Part shown: positions 1-7,401 of the stretch, piece after piece
Layout: each line of letters starts with the position of its first letter
How positions within the stretch are numbered: position 1 is the stretch's first letter
Assembly (NCBI GenBank): GCA_041672395.1
Contig: JBAYZS010000013.1
Coordinates: 1-53,074, forward strand
Direction: 5' to 3'
From: UBA5287 sp041672395
GTDB lineage: Bacteria > Bacteroidota > Bacteroidia > Bacteroidales > Dysgonomonadaceae
Length of the DNA stretch: 53,074 bases
Made by a program: the position numbers and the translations under genes
The notes under the pieces: model-generated
Database searches by the model: none
What the model saw: the letters and a program-made list of their open reading frames with translations, nothing else
What the model was told of the DNA's origin: nothing

Positions 1-1
1 C

Positions 2-1015
2 GAAAAAGGAAAATGGATTCTACTGCCTGCAAGTGCAAGAAAAAACTATCAGAAGCTGCTCGAAAAACAACAGCTAATGTCAACCCTTTCTGATAACTCA
101 GAGTTTAATAATATTGTAGAAGGACAGGGAACAAAAGCTGTAATTGCTTTCGGCATCGGTTACAACTATGTGATGGAAGTCGTTACTGCTTATAATCTTG
201 ATATTCCTGTACTTAAAGTCTCGCAATACCCCTTGCCTGAAAAGTTGATAAAAGAATTCTGTGAGAAATATTCTTATATCTTAATTGTTGAAGAAGGGTA
301 TCCTGTATATGAGGAATTATTGAAAGGTTATTTTGGAAATGACAAATTTAGTGGGCGACTGGAAGGAGCCTTGCCCCGTACAGGTGAACTTTCACCCAAT
401 GTGTTGGCCAAAGCCTTAAATGTAGAAACAGATGATAAACGGGTTGTACCTGAGATAGTTGTTGGAAGACCACCAATGTTGTGCCAGGGTTGCAGTCACC
501 GTGATTTATTCGATGCAATCAACCTTGTAATGAAGGATTATTCACAAAAACAGATATTTGGTGATATAGGTTGTTATACATTGGGTGCTCTTCCTCCTTA
601 CAGTACCATAAGTACTTGTGTAGATATGGGAGCATCTATAACAATGGCAAAAGGAGCTGCTGATGCAGGAATGCGCCCGGCTGTATGTGTGATAGGTGAT
701 TCAACCTTCACTCATTCAGGAATGACTGGCTTGTTGGATGCGGTAAACGACCATTCACCAATCACCATCATCATCTCTGATAATGAAACAACCGGAATGA
801 CAGGTGGACAAGATTCAGCTGGAACAGGTAAATATTTTGAAATATGTAAAGGACTCGGTGTTGAAGAAGAACATATTCGATTGATGGTCCCGTTAAAAAA
901 GAACCTTGAAGAAAATATAGCTTTGCTGAAAGCTGAGTTCGATTATGAAGGTGTCTCTGTGATAATCTCTCAGCGAGAATGTATTCAAACATTAGGAAAA
1001 AAGAGAAAGATTTAA
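2..1015 (+). CDS. iorA: Indolepyruvate ferredoxin oxidoreductase alpha subunit, C-terminal part (cut by window edge)
   Basis: The reading frame is open from base 2, so the gene begins outside the window; the first ATG at 77 is internal. IorA with IorB oxidatively decarboxylates arylpyruvates to arylacetyl-CoA using thiamine diphosphate and ferredoxin in the cytoplasm. The visible part is the TPP-binding domain: a CQGCSHR Cys motif, a GDIGCYTLG stretch, then GDSTFTHSG and DNETTGMTGGQ, which match the TPP/Mg-binding segment. The protein ends shortly after (QTLGKKRKI) without the C-terminal two-[4Fe-4S] ferredoxin domain found in archaeal IorA, so electrons probably leave through a separate carrier. 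iorB starts 20 bases downstream. Family assignment is secure; the exact aromatic substrate is inferred. Confidence 0.93.
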   Translation, partial: EKGKWILLPASARKNYQKLLEKQQLMSTLSDNSEFNNIVEGQGTKAVIAFGIGYNYVMEVVTAYNLDIPVLKVSQYPLPEKLIKEFCEKYSYILIVEEGYPVYEELLKGYFGNDKFSGRLEGALPRTGELSPNVLAKALNVETDDKRVVPEIVVGRPPMLCQGCSHRDLFDAINLVMKDYSQKQIFGDIGCYTLGALPPYSTISTCVDMGASITMAKGAADAGMRPAVCVIGDSTFTHSGMTGLLDAVNDHSPITIIISDNETTGMTGGQDSAGTGKYFEICKGLGVEEEHIRLMVPLKKNLEENIALLKAEFDYEGVSVIISQRECIQTLGKKRKI

Positions 1016-1035
1016 TTCTATTAATCTAAATATAA

Positions 1036-1611
1036 ATGCAAAAAAATATCATTATTGCCGGTGTTGGTGGTCAAGGTATTCTTACCATTGCTTCGATCAT
1101 AGATTTGGCGGCAATGAACATCGGACTAAATGTGAAACAGGCTGAAGTGCACGGCATGAGTCAGAGGGGTGGTGCAGTGGAATCGCACTTGCGGATCTCT
1201 TCAGATGTGATTTATTCCGATCTTATCCCTTTGGGCAGAGCCGATCTAATCCTTTCTATTGAACCGATGGAATCGTTACGCTACCTGCCGTTTCTATCGC
1301 CCGAAGGAGTTATTGTTACATCAACAGAACCTCACGAAAATATTGATAACTATCCCGATGTTAGCGAACTGCTAAATGTCATTAGACAATCGGCATCAAG
1401 TTGCTTGGTGGACGCAAAATCCATAGCCAAAGAAGTTGGGAGTCCAAAAACATTTAACATTGCCATGTTGGGAGCGGCATCACCTTATCTTGGTATTGAT
1501 ACTGAAGAAGTTGAAAAGGCGATTGAGATGTTTTTTGCAAAAAAAGGAGAAACTATTGTAAAGATGAATATGAAAGCATTTAGACTCGGAAAAGAATATG
1601 CATCAAAATAA
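1036..1611 (+). CDS. iorB: Indolepyruvate ferredoxin oxidoreductase beta subunit
   Basis: 191 residues, a normal length for IorB. The start shows the pyruvate ferredoxin oxidoreductase gamma-type domain: GVGGQGILT at residues 8-16, then HGMSQRGGAVESHLR, the family's most conserved stretch. It is the small subunit that completes the IorAB heterodimer acting on indolepyruvate, phenylpyruvate and hydroxyphenylpyruvate. It lies 20 bases after iorA, and its last 14 bases overlap the start of paaK, so the three genes are very probably one transcript with coupled translation. Confidence 0.94.
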   Translation: MQKNIIIAGVGGQGILTIASIIDLAAMNIGLNVKQAEVHGMSQRGGAVESHLRISSDVIYSDLIPLGRADLILSIEPMESLRYLPFLSPEGVIVTSTEPHENIDNYPDVSELLNVIRQSASSCLVDAKSIAKEVGSPKTFNIAMLGAASPYLGIDTEEVEKAIEMFFAKKGETIVKMNMKAFRLGKEYASK

Positions 1612-2911
1612 AAAGATCTGGAACCCTGAAAGAGAGTGTGCCGACAGGCAACAGCTGATTGAATTGCAAAGTAAACAGCTGACAGGAATGGTGAAGCGAA
1701 TGTATGATAATGTACCGTTTTATCGAAATAAACTGAAAGAGATTGGTCTTGAGCCAGGTGATATAAAAAGTGTAGATCAATTAAAAGATCTTCCTTTTAC
1801 AACAAAAACCGATTTACGAGACAACTATCCATTTGGACTGTTTACCGTACCACAAAGTGAAGTAGTGCGAATCCATGCGTCAAGTGGAACAACCGGAAAA
1901 CCTACTGTTGTTGGTTACACAAACCAGGATATTGATGTTTGGGCCGAGGTTGTAGCGCGTAGTCTCACAATGGCGGGAATCCATAGCGGTGATACCATAC
2001 AAATAGCTTATGGATATGGTCCTTTTACCGGGGGACTGGGATTACACTATGGTGCTGAAAAGGTTGGCGCCACAGTGATACCAATTTCTACGGGGAATAC
2101 GAAAAAGCAACTGCAATTTATGACCGATTTCAAAGCGACTGCTCTGGCTTGTACTCCTTCTTATGCTGCTCATTTGGGTGAGAGTATCCTAAAAGAGGGA
2201 ATATCTCCAGAAGATGTGAAACTGCGAATAGGGGTGTTTGGAGCGGAACCGTGGACTAAAGAACTACGGAATCAAATCGAAAAGTTGTTGAATATCAAAG
2301 CATATGATATTTATGGTTTGAGTGAAGTAATTGGACCGGGCGTATCAATGGAATGCGAGTGTCAATGCGGAAATCATGTGTTTGAGGATCATTTTATTCC
2401 GGAGATCATTGATCCGGAAACATTGGAAGTTTTACCCGATGGCCAGCAAGGGGAGTTGGTTTTCACAACGGTTAGTAAGATGGCTATGCCACTTTTGAGA
2501 TATCGTACGCGAGACTTGACTAGATTGCACAGAGAAAAGTGCGACTGCGGACGAACATTGGTTAGAATGGACAAATGTTTGGGTCGCACCGATGATATGT
2601 TGATTATTCGTGGAGTAAATGTTTTCCCATCGCAAGTGGAGTCGGTATTGATGGATATGACAGAAACAACGCCTCACTATCAGTTGATTATCAGACGCGA
2701 AAACAACTTGGATATACTGGAAATTCTTGTTGAAATTGATGAGAAGAACTGGTCGGACAGTATTCGTGAACTTGAGGGCATTCGCAGGCAGATTGATCAA
2801 AACATAAAGAGTTTATTGGGAATCAGTGCAAAAATTAGATTGGTGGAACCGAACACTATAGAGCGATCCGAGGGGAAAGCAAAACGAATAATTGATTATA
2901 GAAATTGCTGA
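1598..2911 (+). CDS. paaK: Phenylacetate-CoA ligase (AMP-forming)
   Basis: 437 residues, full length for PaaK. It activates phenylacetate or a related aryl acid with ATP and CoA. The AMP-binding P-loop SSGTTGKP is at 95-102, YGLSE at 239-243, RYRTRDLT at 301-308, and the C-terminal hinge/lid LGRTDDMLI begins at 328. Cysteines at 253/255/257 and 315/317 are of the kind many PaaK proteins carry. The ATG at 1598 lies inside the end of iorB. Pairing with IorAB means arylacetyl-CoA is the shared intermediate. The ligase could either recover ATP and CoA from arylacetyl-CoA or feed arylacetate into reductive carboxylation; the sequence cannot decide. Confidence 0.93.
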   Translation: MHQNKKIWNPERECADRQQLIELQSKQLTGMVKRMYDNVPFYRNKLKEIGLEPGDIKSVDQLKDLPFTTKTDLRDNYPFGLFTVPQSEVVRIHASSGTTGKPTVVGYTNQDIDVWAEVVARSLTMAGIHSGDTIQIAYGYGPFTGGLGLHYGAEKVGATVIPISTGNTKKQLQFMTDFKATALACTPSYAAHLGESILKEGISPEDVKLRIGVFGAEPWTKELRNQIEKLLNIKAYDIYGLSEVIGPGVSMECECQCGNHVFEDHFIPEIIDPETLEVLPDGQQGELVFTTVSKMAMPLLRYRTRDLTRLHREKCDCGRTLVRMDKCLGRTDDMLIIRGVNVFPSQVESVLMDMTETTPHYQLIIRRENNLDILEILVEIDEKNWSDSIRELEGIRRQIDQNIKSLLGISAKIRLVEPNTIERSEGKAKRIIDYRNC

Positions 2912-2963
2912 TAAAGAGTACTTTCACAATTATATTTAGTAATCTGGATAAAAAATATTAGTT

Positions 2964-3389
2964 ATGCATATTCAACAACTTTCTGTTTTTCTCGAAGATA
3001 AGTCGGGACGATTAACTGAACTGACCCGAATTCTGGCGGAGAATGATGTGAACATTACCGCATTAAGTGTTGCGGAAACAGCCGATTACGGAATTGTTCG
3101 TATGGTGGTAGGGCGACCGGAACTGGCAAAAAAAGCGCTTGAGAAGGCCGGATTTTCAATCGGACTAACAGATGTGGTCTGTGTTAGCATTCCAGACAGA
3201 CCGGGATCTCTGTATCATATCTTGGAAATTCTTACAGAAGAAAAGATTAATATCGATTATATGTATGCTTTCTCTAACAACGATGTTGCATTGGCAGTAA
3301 TTCGTGCAACAAATATGCAGCAGGTAACAGAAGTTTTACAAAGGAATCGGATGGAGCTGCTATCTAAGAGTGATCTTTATCAATTGTAG
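2964..3389 (+). CDS. Tandem ACT-domain protein, probable amino acid sensor
   Basis: 141 residues made of two ACT domains and nothing else. The first (about 1-68) starts IQQLSVFLEDKSGRLTEL and the second (about 70-141) starts VCVSIPDRPGSLYHIL; both have the ligand-loop pattern of small-molecule-binding ACT domains. Proteins of this type commonly sit beside iorAB-paaK in anaerobes. It lies 52 bases after paaK and 53 before an aminotransferase. A role sensing aromatic amino acids and modulating a partner is inferred from this context; no DNA-binding or catalytic domain is present. Confidence 0.85.
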   Translation: MHIQQLSVFLEDKSGRLTELTRILAENDVNITALSVAETADYGIVRMVVGRPELAKKALEKAGFSIGLTDVVCVSIPDRPGSLYHILEILTEEKINIDYMYAFSNNDVALAVIRATNMQQVTEVLQRNRMELLSKSDLYQL

Positions 3390-3442
3390 AAAGATCATAG
3401 TTCTATTTTAATTTCTTGATTTTTAATTTCTAAATAATACAA

Positions 3443-4642
3443 ATGACTAGATTTTCAAGCAGTGTATCAGAACTTCGTTCTTCAGAGATTCGTGATCTGA
3501 TGAGTCTGGCAACAGCTGTCGATATGATTTCTTTTGCAGGTGGTATGCCTGGCAATGAACTGTTTCCGCTCGATACAATTGATAATATTCTCGATTCTTT
3601 GACGGACAAGGAAAAACAAGTTGCGATGCAATATGGGCCTACTACCGGTCTTCCGACATTACTGGAGTCTTTATCGAATTGGTTGGAAAAGAAGGGTTTG
3701 CCTGTAAAGACGAACAAGTTGATTTTGACTACGGGTTCACTGCAGGCAATTCATATTCTTGCGAAAGCATTCTTAGATCCTAAAGATACTGTTTTGGTAG
3801 AGACTCCCAGCTTTATTGGCGCATTGTCAGCTTTTCGAGCATATCAGGCTAATTTAATCACTGTTCCATTGAACGGAGATGGTATGGATATCAATCAACT
3901 GAAAATGAGGCTGGAAACCACTTCACCAAAACCAAAGTTTCTTTACTACTCGCCCAATTTTCACAATCCGGCAGGAATCATTTATTCTCAAGAAGTGAAA
4001 CAGCAAATGATAGAATTACTTAAAGATCAGGAGATTCCTATCATTGAAGATGATGTTTACAGCGACCTCTATTTTTATGAAGAAGATGTACCTAAGATGC
4101 AACTTATCAAATCTATGGACCCCCAAGGCATTGATGTATGCTATACCGGTTCTTTCTCTAAAATATTAGGACCGGGACTTAGATTGGGTTGGATGTTAGT
4201 TCCAGAATCCATTTACCGGAAATGCGAACTTATTAAACAATCGATAGATGCTTGTTCTCCAAGCATTTCGCAGGTAATTGCAGACAAGTTTATTCGGGAG
4301 GGGCACATTGACATTTATATTGCTCGTGTTAGAGAAGAATACAAAAAAAGAGGATTGGCAATGATTGAAATGCTAACAGAACATCTTCCCGAATATGTGA
4401 CATTCGAAAAACCAAGAGGTGGTTTTTATAGCTGGTTAAAGTTGCCTGATGGGTGTGATGCAACCAAAATTCTTAAAATAGCAATCGATAAAGGAGTAGT
4501 TTTTGTATCTGGTAAAACTTTCGATCCTGATGGAATCAGAAATGATTATATGCGTGTATCTTTTTGCAATACCAACGTAGAAACAATTCGACGTGGTATT
4601 CCAATTTTAGCTGAAGCAATTCGTGAAGTTTGTGAAAATTGA
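3443..4642 (+). CDS. PLP-dependent class I/II aminotransferase (2-aminoadipate/aromatic type)
   Basis: 399 residues, fold-type I aminotransferase of the LysN/KAT/MocR-catalytic subgroup but without a GntR DNA-binding domain. Visible landmarks: FAGGMPGNELFP at 31-42, YGPTTGLPTLLE near 64, SPNFHNPAG around 170-178, EDDVYSDLYF at 202-211, and the Schiff-base lysine K240 in GSFSKILGPGLRLGW. As the last gene of the ior-paaK-ACT group it likely interconverts aromatic amino acids and arylpyruvates, the substrates of IorAB. Substrate choice is inferred from neighbours; 2-aminoadipate or branched-chain activity is possible. Confidence 0.88.
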   Translation: MTRFSSSVSELRSSEIRDLMSLATAVDMISFAGGMPGNELFPLDTIDNILDSLTDKEKQVAMQYGPTTGLPTLLESLSNWLEKKGLPVKTNKLILTTGSLQAIHILAKAFLDPKDTVLVETPSFIGALSAFRAYQANLITVPLNGDGMDINQLKMRLETTSPKPKFLYYSPNFHNPAGIIYSQEVKQQMIELLKDQEIPIIEDDVYSDLYFYEEDVPKMQLIKSMDPQGIDVCYTGSFSKILGPGLRLGWMLVPESIYRKCELIKQSIDACSPSISQVIADKFIREGHIDIYIARVREEYKKRGLAMIEMLTEHLPEYVTFEKPRGGFYSWLKLPDGCDATKILKIAIDKGVVFVSGKTFDPDGIRNDYMRVSFCNTNVETIRRGIPILAEAIREVCEN

Positions 4643-4672
4643 GTATATTTCGCAAAAAATATCAAATACTAT

Positions 4673-5602
4673 ATGAAATCAATATCACTCAAAAAGTTCA
4701 TGTATTTGTCCATAGCTGCAGCTGTGACAACTATCTTACTGAAATTCTATGCATATTATTTAACAGGTTCAATGGGCTTGTTTTCAGATGCTTTGGAATC
4801 TTGTGTGAATCTAATTGCTGCTGTAATTGCTCTTGTTATACTGAATATTTCTGAAAAACCGGCTGACAAGGGGCATGAATTTGGTCACTCAAAGGCAGAA
4901 TACTTTTCCAGTGCCATTGAAGGTGGACTAATTATGATTGCTGCATTTAGTATAATCTGGGCATCAATACCAAAACTTATCAACCCTACACAAATCGAAA
5001 ATGTGGGTATTGGTTTGCTTTTTTCAGTTTTTGCGTCTTCTGTGAATCTTGCAGTTGGACTAATTCTTATTCGCAACGGAAAGAAAAACAGATCTTTACT
5101 GCTGGAAGCTGATGGTAGACATTTATTGACGGATGTATGGACAACCGTTGGTGTAATTATTGGTGTCGCATTGGTAAAATTAACTGGTTGGCTGATTTTA
5201 GACCCAATTATTGCAATCTTTGTGGCAGTTAATATTGTTTTAACCGGTTTTCAACTAATAAACAGATCTGCAAATGGTCTAATGGATGCAGCTATACCTG
5301 ATAATGAAATCAAGAAAATTACAGATTATCTCGATAGTCTTAAAACTAAAGATGTTGAATATCATTCATTTATGTCTCGTCAGGCAGGGCAACGCAAATT
5401 CATTTCTTTCCATCTGCTTGTTCCCGACGAATGGTCGGTTAAGAAAGGACATGATTTGGCTGAACAGATTGAACAAACGGTTGAAAATATGTTTGGTGAT
5501 GAACTAGTAAATGTGATTACTCACCTTGAACCAAAAAGAGACCCTGCATCGTTGAATGATTTAAATATAGATAGATGCAAGCGTGAAGAGGAAGTGTTAT
5601 AA
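4673..5602 (+). CDS. Cation diffusion facilitator (CDF) family metal/H+ antiporter
   Basis: 309 residues. Exports divalent metals (Zn2+, Fe2+, Mn2+ or Co2+) from the cytoplasm. Six membrane segments fill residues 10-200. The transport site is recognisable: SDALES (D39, E42) in TM2 and EADGRHLLTD (H150, D154) in TM5; the TM2-TM3 loop carries DKGHEFGHSKAEYFSS. A C-terminal cytoplasmic domain (about 205-300) with EYHSFMSRQAG and HDLAEQIE fits the family's metal-sensing dimer domain. It starts 30 bases after the aminotransferase but has no obvious functional link to it. Metal specificity is not readable. Confidence 0.9.
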   Translation: MKSISLKKFMYLSIAAAVTTILLKFYAYYLTGSMGLFSDALESCVNLIAAVIALVILNISEKPADKGHEFGHSKAEYFSSAIEGGLIMIAAFSIIWASIPKLINPTQIENVGIGLLFSVFASSVNLAVGLILIRNGKKNRSLLLEADGRHLLTDVWTTVGVIIGVALVKLTGWLILDPIIAIFVAVNIVLTGFQLINRSANGLMDAAIPDNEIKKITDYLDSLKTKDVEYHSFMSRQAGQRKFISFHLLVPDEWSVKKGHDLAEQIEQTVENMFGDELVNVITHLEPKRDPASLNDLNIDRCKREEEVL

Positions 5603-5701
5603 CATCAAGTTATTGCACATTTGAGTGACGAGTACAAGAATAGTAATGATTTGACAATAAACAAGTAATATATTAATCTTATAAATAAATATTTTTCAAC
5701 A

Positions 5702-6409
5702 ATGAACAAACTAAAATCAATTGTACTATTAAGTATTTTAATGCTGGGATTTAGTTTTGAAATAGATGCTCAAGATTGGGCAAACCTAAATCGTTTCAGA
5801 GAAAGCAATGCAAAATTGGGTAATGCCAGAACTTGCGATCAGCGCGTAGTATTTATGGGAAATTCCATTACAGAGGGATGGATAAATACTGTTCCAGAAT
5901 TCTTTGCACCTGATAAACAATATATTAATAGAGGAATTAGCGGACAAACAACGCCTCAAATGTTGTTGCGTTTTCGTCAAGATGTTATAGACCTTTATCC
6001 CAAAGTTGTAGTTATACTTGCTGGAATAAACGATATAGCTGGTAACACAGGACCTTCAACACTTGAAATGATTGAAGATAATATTCAATCCATGACCGAA
6101 TTGGCTCAGGCACATGGTATTCAGGTAGTCCTCTGCTCTGTACTTCCTGCTTATGATTTCCCTTGGAGTACCGGAAAAGAACCTGCCGGAAAAGTGATTG
6201 AACTTAACAAACGCATCAAGGAATATGCCAACACGCACGGTGCAGTTTATTGTGATTTTCATTCTGCTTTGGCCGACGAGAAAAATGGCTTGCCCCAAAA
6301 TCTATCGGGTGATGGTGTGCATCCAAATAAAGATGGATATGCAATTATGCAGCCTATTGTTGATCAGGCTATTGCCAGAGCAATGCTCATGTGGAAAGGA
6401 TTTAAATAA
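5702..6409 (+). CDS. Secreted SGNH/GDSL-family esterase
   Basis: 235 residues with an N-terminal signal peptide (LKSIVLLSILMLGFSF, likely cleaved after DAQ at about residue 24). All SGNH blocks are visible: block I MGNSITEGW with nucleophile S55, block II RGISGQTT with G78, block III AGIND with N110, and block V DGVHPN with D204 and H207. It is probably a periplasmic or surface carbohydrate esterase or acylhydrolase removing acyl groups from glycans; substrate unknown. It is monocistronic, separated by 99 bases from the CDF gene, and followed by a strong hairpin terminator. Confidence 0.88.
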   Translation: MNKLKSIVLLSILMLGFSFEIDAQDWANLNRFRESNAKLGNARTCDQRVVFMGNSITEGWINTVPEFFAPDKQYINRGISGQTTPQMLLRFRQDVIDLYPKVVVILAGINDIAGNTGPSTLEMIEDNIQSMTELAQAHGIQVVLCSVLPAYDFPWSTGKEPAGKVIELNKRIKEYANTHGAVYCDFHSALADEKNGLPQNLSGDGVHPNKDGYAIMQPIVDQAIARAMLMWKGFK

Positions 6410-6413
6410 AAAC

Positions 6414-6442
6414 AAAAAGGCTGGTATTAATCAGCCTTTTTT
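6414..6442. terminator. Bidirectional rho-independent terminator
   Basis: A GGCTG/CAGCC stem extended by A/T pairs (6414-6423 with 6432-6442) closes an 8-base loop and has T-rich tails on both strands. It ends the GDSL esterase transcript on the plus strand. On the minus strand it overlaps the last codons of the small gene at 6427-6561 and would terminate that too. Confidence 0.8.
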
Positions 6443-6561
6443 ATTTTTCGTGGTTTGCAAACCTGTTTCTCTTTCTTCACTTTTGCTCCACATTTCTTAC
6501 ACTCAAATCTCTGCTCATCAGTTTCTGTCACGCTTTTATCTTTACAAGCTGTTTTTCCCAT
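6427..6561 (-). CDS. Small Cys-rich (zinc-ribbon-like) protein, 44 aa
   Basis: A short minus-strand gene starting MGKTACKDKS, with ECKKCGAK at 20-27 and a lysine-rich end KPRKIKKAD. Cysteines at 6, 21, 24 and 35 with a CxxC core look like a minimal zinc ribbon. Small proteins of this design (MGKxxCKDK...CKKCG...C.P) occur in other Bacteroidetes, to my recollection. The stop codon sits inside the bidirectional terminator. High lysine content suggests nucleic-acid or ribosome association, but function is unknown. It is convergent with the GDSL gene. Confidence 0.6.
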   Translation of the reverse strand: MGKTACKDKSVTETDEQRFECKKCGAKVKKEKQVCKPRKIKKAD

Positions 6562-6602
6562 ATTCTTTTTGTTTAGAAAATAACAACCCACACCTGGAAT
6601 TG

Positions 6603-6707
6603 TTTGGTTAAACTTGCTTACTCTATATCTTATCGGATTATGGTAACTATATGCCGATTTGGACTACACTTTAGAGGGGGTCACTTGGTGATTTCCTCTG
6701 AGTTTTT
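6603..6707 (+). ncRNA. Possible small RNA or leader with terminator-like hairpin
   Basis: This stretch has no plausible gene. It holds a promoter-like TTTG (6603-6606) followed after 19 bases by TATCTTAT (6626-6633, imperfect -7). Further on, a 12-bp hairpin (about 6672-6698, including several G-U pairs, 3-base loop) is followed by GAG and seven T (6701-6707). That is the anatomy of a transcript of about 65 nt ending at an intrinsic terminator. It could instead be an attenuated leader for the gene at 6803, but that gene has its own promoter downstream. Low confidence without expression data. Confidence 0.3.
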
Positions 6708-6741
6708 TTCAATTATCATAATCAAGAACTGAAAAAACGTA

Positions 6742-6775
6742 TTTGGGCAAATGTTCAAAATAATATATAACTTTG
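6742..6775 (+). promoter_or_regulatory. Promoter of the C_GCAxxG_C_C gene
   Basis: TAACTTTG (6768-6775) matches the Bacteroidetes -7 consensus TAnnTTTG exactly; TTTG at 6742-6745 lies 22 bases upstream, slightly wide for the -33 element. Transcription would start near 6782, which rules out the upstream TTG (6773) as a start codon for the following gene. Confidence 0.6.
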
Positions 6776-6802
6776 CACAATAAATATTTCAAGGCAACAG
6801 TA

Positions 6803-7282
6803 ATGACTAATCAACAGCATAAATTAATAGAAGAGCGCGTACAACAGGCGCTTCACTTTTTTGAGAATGGATATAATTGTTCTCAATCCGTTTTTATGGC
6901 CTATTCCGATTTATACGACCTCGATAGCGAGATGGCAGCAAAAATATCCTCTTCGTTTGGAGGGGGCATGGGCAGACTACGTGAAGTGTGTGGTGCTGTA
7001 AGTGGAATGTTTATGGTGCTTGGTTTACATTATCCCGCTACAGATGTAAACGATAAAACAACCAAGAATACTAATTATGCAGCAGTACAACGTACAGCCA
7101 AAGAATTTCAGAATGAGATGGGTTCTTATATTTGTGCCGATTTATTAAAGACTAAACAACAACCTCAAGAGGCTACTCTTTCAGAACGAAATGCCCGCTA
7201 TCAAGCACTACGCCCTTGTAATCGTTGTGTAGCAATGGCTGCCGAAATTGTTGGAGGCGAAATTCTTAAATCAATTCATTAA
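6803..7282 (+). CDS. C_GCAxxG_C_C family redox-active protein
   Basis: 159 residues from ATG 6803. A longer in-frame start (TTG 6773) is rejected because it lies within the -7 promoter element. The family pattern is clear: NGYNCSQSV (C26), FGGGMGRLREVCGAVSG (C63), ICADLL (C111), and CNRC near the end (C139, C142). Members of this family are thought to bind metal or undergo thiol chemistry, often near electron-transfer or metal-reduction genes, but no reaction is established. Predicted soluble and cytoplasmic, mostly helical. It stands alone between its own promoter and the convergent P-type ATPase gene. Confidence 0.87.
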   Translation: MTNQQHKLIEERVQQALHFFENGYNCSQSVFMAYSDLYDLDSEMAAKISSSFGGGMGRLREVCGAVSGMFMVLGLHYPATDVNDKTTKNTNYAAVQRTAKEFQNEMGSYICADLLKTKQQPQEATLSERNARYQALRPCNRCVAMAAEIVGGEILKSIH

Positions 7283-7377
7283 GTAAATATTGAAATAGCA
7301 ATAATAAGGAACGTCCATTTAATGGTTTTAAAGATAAAGCGAAAGATTTTCTTGATTGTTTACATGTCAACCTTTTT

Positions 7378-7397
7378 AAAATATGATATCATATTTT
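7378..7397. repeat. Perfect 20-bp palindrome downstream of the mgtA-like gene
   Basis: A perfect dyad (10 bases mirrored with no spacer, A/T-rich with ATGATATCAT at its core) lies 4 bases beyond the stop of the ATPase gene, between two convergent genes. T runs flank it on both sides. It may act as a bidirectional transcription stop; an operator is less likely at this position. Confidence 0.5.
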
Positions 7398-7401
7398 GAT
7401 T

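Noticed and set aside
771..992. Minus-strand ORF inside iorA
   Set aside because: It is an antisense shadow of a conserved coding region, with no start signal or homology-like pattern.
6773..6802. TTG start for the C_GCAxxG gene
   Set aside because: It overlaps the -7 promoter element TAACTTTG; the ATG at 6803 keeps the family N-terminus.
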